Assembly (NCBI RefSeq): GCF_905475465.1
Contig: NC_062242.1
Coordinates: 9,141,501-9,205,500 of the forward strand
From: Pieris napi
Lineage: Eukaryota > Arthropoda > Insecta > Lepidoptera > Pieridae
DNA: 64,000 bases
Reading direction: 5' to 3'
This document shows positions 50,801-59,800 of this stretch, piece by piece. Every line of letters starts with the position of its first letter. Within the stretch, counting starts at the first letter, position 1. The position numbers and the translations under genes are program-made. A model generated the notes under the pieces. It searched no databases. It was not told the origin of the DNA and saw nothing but the letters and a program-made list of their open reading frames with translations.

Positions 50801-53800
50801 CAAGAGCAATGTTGTCCTAGTGGCTCAAGCGTGCTACTCTCATACCTGAGGTCGTAGGTTCGATCCCCGGCTGTGCACCAATAGACTCTCTTTCTATGTG
50901 CGCATTAAACATTTGCTTGAACGGTGGCGGAAAACATCGTGAGGAAACCGACATGTCTTAGACCCAAAAAGTCGACGGCGTGTGTCAGGCACTGGAGGCT
51001 GATCACCTACTTGCCTATTAGATTTAAAAATGATCATGAAACAGATTCAGATCGGGTCTTGGCCTCAGAATCCAAGACCTAAAGAGGTTGTAGCGCCACT
51101 GATTTATTATTTTTATTTATATAAAATTCAAGTACCTAGTAATGTAATAGTGCTTATAATTTATATATTTTGCAGTCATATGACAATGACAGTCATTGTA
51201 ATGCTGATTATACCTATATAAAGAGTGATAATAGTTTAAAAATTTAGTATGTATATTCATTACATTTATATGATAAGGATTGTATGATAACGTACAATAT
51301 AAAGTAGTCATGACAACAGATCTGAACGGAGTGTCCGGATTTATCTTTGAGTACCAAAGACGTTTGGGGACTCTTAGAATAACTTATGGGGCGTATCGTG
51401 CCTCTTGGGGACATTTCGTCCCTAGTCTTACGATTTTTCTTTAAATCAAAATAATACAGTTAAATGACATCTTTATCAAGTCATGTTTGATAAATAAACT
51501 AGAACGTGTATAAAATAAGATTTTAAAGTGAAAATTATTTACATGAAATCCTCAAGAAAATTAGTAATCGGAGATATGCATACGACTTGTACGCGATATC
51601 TAAATTCTCTACAATCTAAAATCTATTACGCGAAAATTGATACGCTATTTTATAGATGCATTCCTAAGATAATCCATTCAGTGGCTACTTCCACCAAATT
51701 TGTGCAAATACACAACAGCTTTCTCAAATAAACGCCCCACAATCACACTGTAACAAACAACCAATAATTTATTAGATAAATTTCAATTTCGCAACAATTC
51801 CGTTATCACACCCCTAAGTTCCCTAAGTTTAAATATGCCATACGATACAAAACCTTAACAGAATATCATAACGTCGAATTCGTTAAGTATGAGCCGGTGT
51901 TGCCCTCCTGAAGTTATTACCCTTAGGGCAGTGTTGCAAGCACAATTTATGTGTTAACATGATTTATGAGTTGGCAACCCTCATTTCAGTGAATAGCCTG
52001 ATATATTACGTTATGTGTTACCTCTTCCTAATATAATTCGGGGGAGTAAATGTATTATATGAATTAAATTTGATTAGGTATGTAATGTCTTCAGATTTTC
52101 GTCTAAGACAAACTTGACAAAAAATATACGAACCGTAATTATTACTACTTGTATTTCGATATAGGACTTGGTCGTTAAAAAATTTAATATAAGAATTTTT
52201 TCATTTTTTTATTATCACTTTTTTCGTTAAAATAAGAAAGTTACATTCAGTTTGCCTTTCCAAATTGCTAACACGATTGCCAACTTTATCAACAAAGGTT
52301 ATCGATATATTATATAGATACCCAGATATCCTTTTGAAGAATAATCTGGCCAATTTAATTCTGCATCATTAAGATACTATCGTTTAAACTAATTAGTAGC
52401 AAATATCTCAAAACAATCCCTCTTTAAATCCGCGCCCTTTGTAAATTGACAGTTGACAGCCCAGCATCTTCTATGTTGCCACAAGTGAAAACCTCTTTGT
52501 GAATAGGGGTGAATTTTACATCGCAGCTGCGCTCCCCCAAAGTATTTTACACATCATTAAAATAGATGCGTCGAGCGGCTGGGGTCAAATGCTGTGAAAA
52601 ACGGGAAAATAATAAGCGTTGCAACACCGGTTGTGGTGTGTTGATGTTTTAGGCACGTGGCGAGCGTTCTAATAGCTAATTTATGTATTAAATTGGTAGA
52701 TTTATTCTCAAAATAATTATATTTGGTAATTTTTACCAGAATATACACGTGCACGTGCTTGGCACAGACCCCTAAAGACATTCATGTTTATGCCTAAAAT
52801 CATCAAGAAAACAGATACAACAATCTGAGGCCAAGACCAAGAGCGTCAGTGGATTTTTCTTGATAAAAAAAAGATTTATCAATTATGTTTAGTGAATTTT
52901 ATAACCTTTGTATCGTTAAATAATTTATTTTTTACGTTACGTACGTGACCAATGACAGAGCGTAATTTGAACATCATAAATATTTCATATGAAAATTGAT
53001 AATCACTTGCTACCGTTAAGACCACCTCGCGTCTTCAGAGAAATCAGTTACCAAATCATTGGTTCCACGAGCTTAAACTTTATCGCCTCAATCAACCGCA
53101 CCTTTTAGAATTATCGGCGTCGTAACCAGATCTCTACACGAATACACCATTAGGAGTCATAGACAAGCCAGCATAAACAAGCTACTAGCCCTATCAAAAA
53201 TCAACCGTAAAGATAATATCAGGGCCTACGCTAAAAAAGAAAGACCGCCATGTCATGAGGATTAAGGCTCAAGCCCCCATTGTTAACAATGACAATTCAA
53301 ATGCATCTGTCCCGCTCTATCCTCCTCGCTTCACAAGCGTGTAAGTGAGACGGATATATGTCTATTTATTTTCACTTTTCTATGGATAGGTAATGTGACA
53401 GTTTTCGTATGAAATGTTTGTTTGGATTTGAATGGGGTCGGTTTTGGACTAGTTTCGAATGAATGTTGTATTATTTTATTTTTAATCCGTAAGCGAGCGC
53501 GCGATTGAAAAGTCTAATAACAATTTTTCGCCCCAGCTGAGTCGAGTTGCATGTGGAATTAAATTTTGACACCGCCATTGTTGCAATGTTCAAAAATATT
53601 TTAATGTCGTACGAACATTATATACATTTAATTAAAATATCCCGTCGTCCTTTAGCTCTCTGGTGGGGTATAGAGTATGGAGTAAACCCACTTCGTATGA
53701 ATTTCACTGGAGATTCCCGAGCCTTCCACACCGAATGTTCTGAATTTAAGTTCTTAGTAAAAATGTATAATGTTGCCAATAAAATTCTTCCTGCTTCCTA

Positions 53801-56800
53801 TATTCCGACGGCTTATTTATTAGAGGAAAATTATTGAGGTGTTTAGAGATGTATTACGTGAATTCATATACGTGTTTTTTGCGAAACATCCTCTAAATTA
53901 TTAAAGAAATATGTTTATAACTATAGGTCATGGTCAAATTTATGCAAAAAAAGTTTAAAATATCTTCAATCTTTTAAATTGTATTCGTAATTGATTTCTA
54001 ACCTTTGTCGTATATTCTATGTAATCCCCATAGACTAGACAATCATCTATCATACATTATGTTAACAAAATGTTACCAGTTGTTAAAAACTTGATTAAAC
54101 GAGTTAAGTAGTTATGATTAATTATCTATGCTTAGCTTGTCTGTGACATTGTAAAACATTTTTGGACGACAAATGAGCAGTATTTGTTTAGTTCACCATT
54201 CAGTGAACATTATTTCTATTATTTTATTGAATGATTGTATATTTACTGTACATGAATGGACGTTGGCGCATTTATTTAAGATAATTTTCCATGTGTTCTG
54301 TGCCTTTTTATTAATTTTCGTCAACCAGCTGGTCTCCTCATATTCCTTCGCTATAAGTGTTAATTACGTATAGAGAAAGAAATATCCATATTCCATAGCT
54401 CAAATCTCAGGGTTGAGCAAATGGCTCTTATTAAGTTAAGACTTCTGAACTAAGAGTCTCAGCGACCTCCAAGTAGAGTGAGACATAAAAAGAAGCAACC
54501 TTTTTAGGTCTGGGGTCAGATTTCTGTACTGTTTCATCAAACTAATTGGCAAGTAGGTGATCAGTCTGTGCCTGACACCCGCGGTCTAAGGCAAGCCGGT
54601 TTCCTCACGAAGTTTTCCTTCACCGTTCGAGCATATGTTAAATGCGCACATAGAAAGAAAGTCCATTGGTGCACAGCCGGGGATCCAATCTACGACCTAA
54701 ACGATGAGATCGCTGAATCCACTAGGTCAACACTGCTCTCAGAGTGGCATCTATAGAAGACTAAACTTTCAGAATTTCATCTAAGTACAAGCCTATGCAA
54801 TGTTTTAGTCCCCAGCTCAAAATATTTAATTTAAACTAACGTAAACTTTAAACCTTGATACTTAATGATTAATAATTATAAAATTACCAATGATTTTCCG
54901 GAAAATATTAAATGCGTAAATGACGTTAAAACATATAATTCAAGGCTTAATTTATCTTTTTAAATTACTCGTAATATAGGAAAAAGATTCAAGTACAATG
55001 TTTTTATGGCGTGATTCTGTAATTAATGACAGTCGTTAATTAAGACATTTTCGTATGTTTATTATCTGATTATTAATATGCATAAGTAATATATAAAAAA
55101 AAATTAATAATTACAATTAAATATACAGTATTTACGTTTTTCTTAACCTACAAATTAACATACAAATTTAAAAAGTTTGGTCCCTGTGGCAGTGTACCTT
55201 TAACGCTGGCAGCATTTCCTTGCTACAGCAATATATACTTATTCGTTGAGCAAAGATAGCACCAGCTCTGGGGTCACCGGTACTATCTACCAGGCGCCAA
55301 CATAAATCTTTAATTAGCGCCTGTGCACTTGAAGCTCACGGTCCAAGAGTCTACTCCAAAGAGAACAAAATCGGAGTTTGATGAAAGAATCTTATATTTT
55401 AACAGTTTATTATTTTCCGTCTGCTCTGCGGCCGCCCCAGGGATTTTGCTTGTCCGACGGAGGTGAGACGGGGCTAACGTGTCCATACAAAGTAGCATCC
55501 CATATATAAAATTAGGGCTTCAAAGTTGCTAAAGTTTGCTCCTCAATAAAATATGTTAGTATCAACGAGATTTTGTGTCTGTTTTTAACAAATTTTATAA
55601 TATGAATTAATGTTCCTTTGGCAAAATGATGGGTGACCCTATACATTTTTTGATATATGTATAAATAAAGAATGCTGTCTCCTTTATATAAAATGATTTT
55701 CAATTATCGACTAAGTGGTAATCTAGGTTTTAAAACGTATAACCTGTTTATATTCACACGGCATTAATATGCAGAAATTTAATTAAGATATTTCAAATTG
55801 CAAAACTCATAGGTTACAAAAAGTACACGTTTTTCTAGTGCTTATGTTTTTAAAAGTAATACAGTTTCCTATATGCATGTATATCATAATAATAAAATTT
55901 CGGTGGCGCTGGTGAGGAATTCAGAGGCGCGTCTTTAGTACAATTAAATTCAGATCTACTTGACGAAGACTGTAATTGAATGTTAATTAATGTTAATTCG
56001 GTGTCGAGACCCTTGGTCCGTGGGGTCCTAGAGCTATAAGGCTTTTTAAGGAATTATCAAAAAGGTTAGTCGACATCACAGGAGACCGAAGAGCTGGCAG
56101 CTTCCTCGGGCAAAGAATTATTAGTCTAGCTATTCAAAGGGGGAAAGCTGCCAGTATCTTCGGAACCTTGCCTAAAGGGACTGCTTTTAATGATATATTT
56201 TAGTAAAATATAATATTTTAAGGTCAGTTACTGTTTTTATTGTTCTTCTTTTTTGTGCACTTACTTAGATAAATTTACTTCGTAAATTGTTGTCAATTGA
56301 ATAACCACATTTTTTTTATATAATTTATAATTGAATGTTTATGTATTGGCTTGGTGTATTGTCTCTGCATAAAGACAGAATTTAACGTTACGATCTAGCC
56401 TTACTTAAGACTAATAAATAATTTAAAACTAACCTAAAAAAGGAAATTTAATATTAGAAATCCAATAACACTGCTTACAGTCTCTATTAAGAAGAAGATA
56501 CTCTGTTCTTTTGTACTATTTTTGTTTCCACTTACCTTAAATAAAAATATTTTCTTGTCTACAGGTGTTAATCCGCGGAAGCAGAGACGCGAGAGAACAA
56601 CGTTCACTCGCGCGCAGCTTGACGTCCTAGAAGCTTTATTTGGCAAAACTCGGTACCCAGACATCTTTATGCGTGAGGAAGTCGCTCTGAAGATAAATCT
56701 GCCTGAGTCCAGGGTTCAGGTATGTGAGAATTAATTAAGACTATTTTAAGTAATGATTTTATAGTGTCTACAAGGTTGCTTAAGTAAAAATCTAGCTTTT

Positions 56801-59800
56801 TATTGAATAAGATTCGTTTTTTAGAGGATTTATTTAGAGGAATTAACAAATTATAAAATGAAGACCTCTGGCCGCATCTTTAGGCGATTAACTCAAATAC
56901 CAAACGGATTTTTGTATAGTTTTCACCAATATCGTAATAAGCAAGGTTCTCGTATGAAAGAACGATTGCTGATGCAGTCACTGCAAATCTTACCAAAATA
57001 TACGGTATCCACTTGAGACGAAGGCTATTTAGGTAGCAATCAGAATTTAGTTTAATCGCCATTGTATTGTATTGATAAAATAATATCTACTTAATTATAG
57101 AATAAAATTTACTTTAATCATAAACTAAATCAGTCTGCTCTGTTTTAAAAATTGTTTTATGCTGTAAATTTGTTAAAGCAATGAAAAATTCAACAATAAT
57201 AATCAGTGGCGCTACAACCTTTTTAGCTCTGGGCCGTAGATTTCTATATATGTTTCATGATCATTTGTTAATCTAATAGGCAAGTAGGTGACGATTTCTT
57301 GTGTCTAAGGCATTTTACCTTCACCGTTCAAGTTAATGTTAGAAAGTCCATTGGTGCATATCCGGGGATCGAACCTACGACCTCGGGTATGAGAGTCGCG
57401 TACTTAAAGCTTAAGATAATGGTTTTACGTATTAATATGTTTTGTAGGATTTTCAATTAAGTAACTAAGTAAGTACCTACTGTAAAAATTTACATATATT
57501 AATATGTAAATTTTTACATATATTAATATGTAAATTTTTACAGTACTTAATTTTTATTAATTTTAATCCGCGTATTAATATGTTGCAATTATATTTATTG
57601 ATCGGTATTTATAAATTCGGTAGTGAACGGTTACACGAAAGTATTTAAATCATTATAAACTACTAATATTACTTTAATGGAAATCAATTAATCTAATTTA
57701 ATAATCCGCTTAAATATTGTAAAGTCTTTAAGTGATTTTTATCATAATTTAGTTTAAACCAATGACGAGTGCCCAAAATATTGTGACAAAAACATAATTT
57801 ATACATTTATGTATTATAACTTTGATTTATGATTTAAATGCATCATAAACTTAAGAACTACCCTCCGTTAACGCCTTTCGTGCCATTTACACCAACACGA
57901 ATACCGCATTAGCTGCCAATCGAATTACGTTCCAAATTTGAAATTTGAAAATCGAATCCCCCATTGTTCGCCGGAACGTTAAACATGATAACGAGATTCT
58001 TCATTTAGCTGCCAGACATCAAAGAGTGCAGACGTTGTGATCGTTAATGGTCTGATAGAAGGTTATCTGATTGTGAATATCTGTTTCTTATTTGGGGTTT
58101 TGATCGCTTTTTATTCGATTTAACTAAATAATGGAACATTTGTTAACTGTTGAATAGTTAAATACTTCAGTTCGTCAATATGCTTATTAATAATAATTAT
58201 TATTATTCATGTTACACAAATAATTTTGTTTCTTGCACAAATGAACTTTGTAAGAAGTAAAAGATATAAACTTGTTTTTAAGACTTTTGAGGCGTACTTT
58301 TTATTCATTTAAAAACACACTAACTACTGCGCATAATATTATATTATTTAGTAGTAAAATTATGCTGAACAAGCGGCCACATCGAACAACTTTTGAACAA
58401 GTGCAAAAGTCATAAGCTACCTAAACAATAAATAAAAGGATAGACGAAACTACTACGAACCATAGATGGATCTAATATCTGAACTAATTACCGTAGATAA
58501 TAATCCAAAGGGGACAGTAATTGGATCGTTTTGATCCAAGCATAGATAATATTAATAAGCGCTGTGTTTGTGCAACGTGCCCTTTTGCGTATATCCTCGT
58601 TAGTGGGCCCTTGACACAGATAAAAATTTGTCTATGGCATGACTTGCGCTAATTTTTATCTGTACTCAGACTCGGTCTTACCACATACATGTCAGAGCTT
58701 GTATATAGATTATACAACTTTTTTTCTGTAGGTACATAACCGTGCAATTTTAACAATAGCAATACAGAATCGGTAGTTTTACGCGTGCTTATAATACTAA
58801 CTGTGGGATTACCGCCCTTGTTCGTTAGTTAATTTATGAAAAAGAGCAAAGAATCAATTCACAATGCAACAGATGCCAGACTTTCGTAATTAATTGTGAT
58901 ATGGTACATTCTCTGAATGCTTAGAATTATATTTGTGTACAAAGAATGATTGAAATATTTGAAAAAAGTTTGTATAAGGTTTGTATATTGTTAAAAGACG
59001 TAATACTTTTAAAATCTACTAATAATTTATGTATTGAAGTTAACGGGGTAGAGAATAGTAGGATTCGAAAAAGTGAAAAGTCAAATCATTAATTTTAATT
59101 AGGCCTATTAAAAAGGCACTTTTGAAAGTCAAAATTATAAGTTAAAAACACAGTTACTCTTTTAAAATACTTTTTACAATATTTTGTATACATTAATTTG
59201 ATTATTATATGTAAAGACCATGTACCTACCTAGAATAAAAAAACTACTACTTATACTAAAATAAAATAGGCGAATGGTGTTATAAAAAATGCAGCAGATA
59301 ACTAAATTATTATGTAGTTACGTGATGCTCCCAAATACACAAATGCAACTATAGATTTTACATTATTCTTTTTAAAAAAAATATAAACATATAGTCAAAC
59401 AGTGTGTGAGTTACGACAGAGCTGATTTATTTAAAAAAAAAGCAAATATTAACCTATATAACTAGATTAGCAACCAGTTGATTTTGTCTAGTTCGATTGT
59501 CCTATGGAGCAGGACTAGCATGCTGTTAATATCAGATATATTAGATTACCAGATGGTAACAATAAGTAAATATAATTATAACACTGTGCTCAGTTTCTCC
59601 CTATATTTGTTATGTGTATTGTGAATTATATCGCCAACCCATTATTTGAATAAATTAATCGATCAAGTGAAATTGTAGCCAAGTGTTTTCGCCTCAAAAT
59701 TATTATTGTAAGTCGAAGGCGTGTGTCAAGTATTAAGGCTGATCACCTACTTGTGTTTTTAAATAGTTATGTATATAAAAAGTAAGCCTCCATACGTGTT

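Noticed and set aside
53547..53837. 96-codon + strand frame
   Set aside because: No recognised motif, no start context, AT-rich codons; chance is likely in this composition.
56434..56664. - strand open frame across otd exon 2
   Set aside because: Shadow of the homeobox exon.
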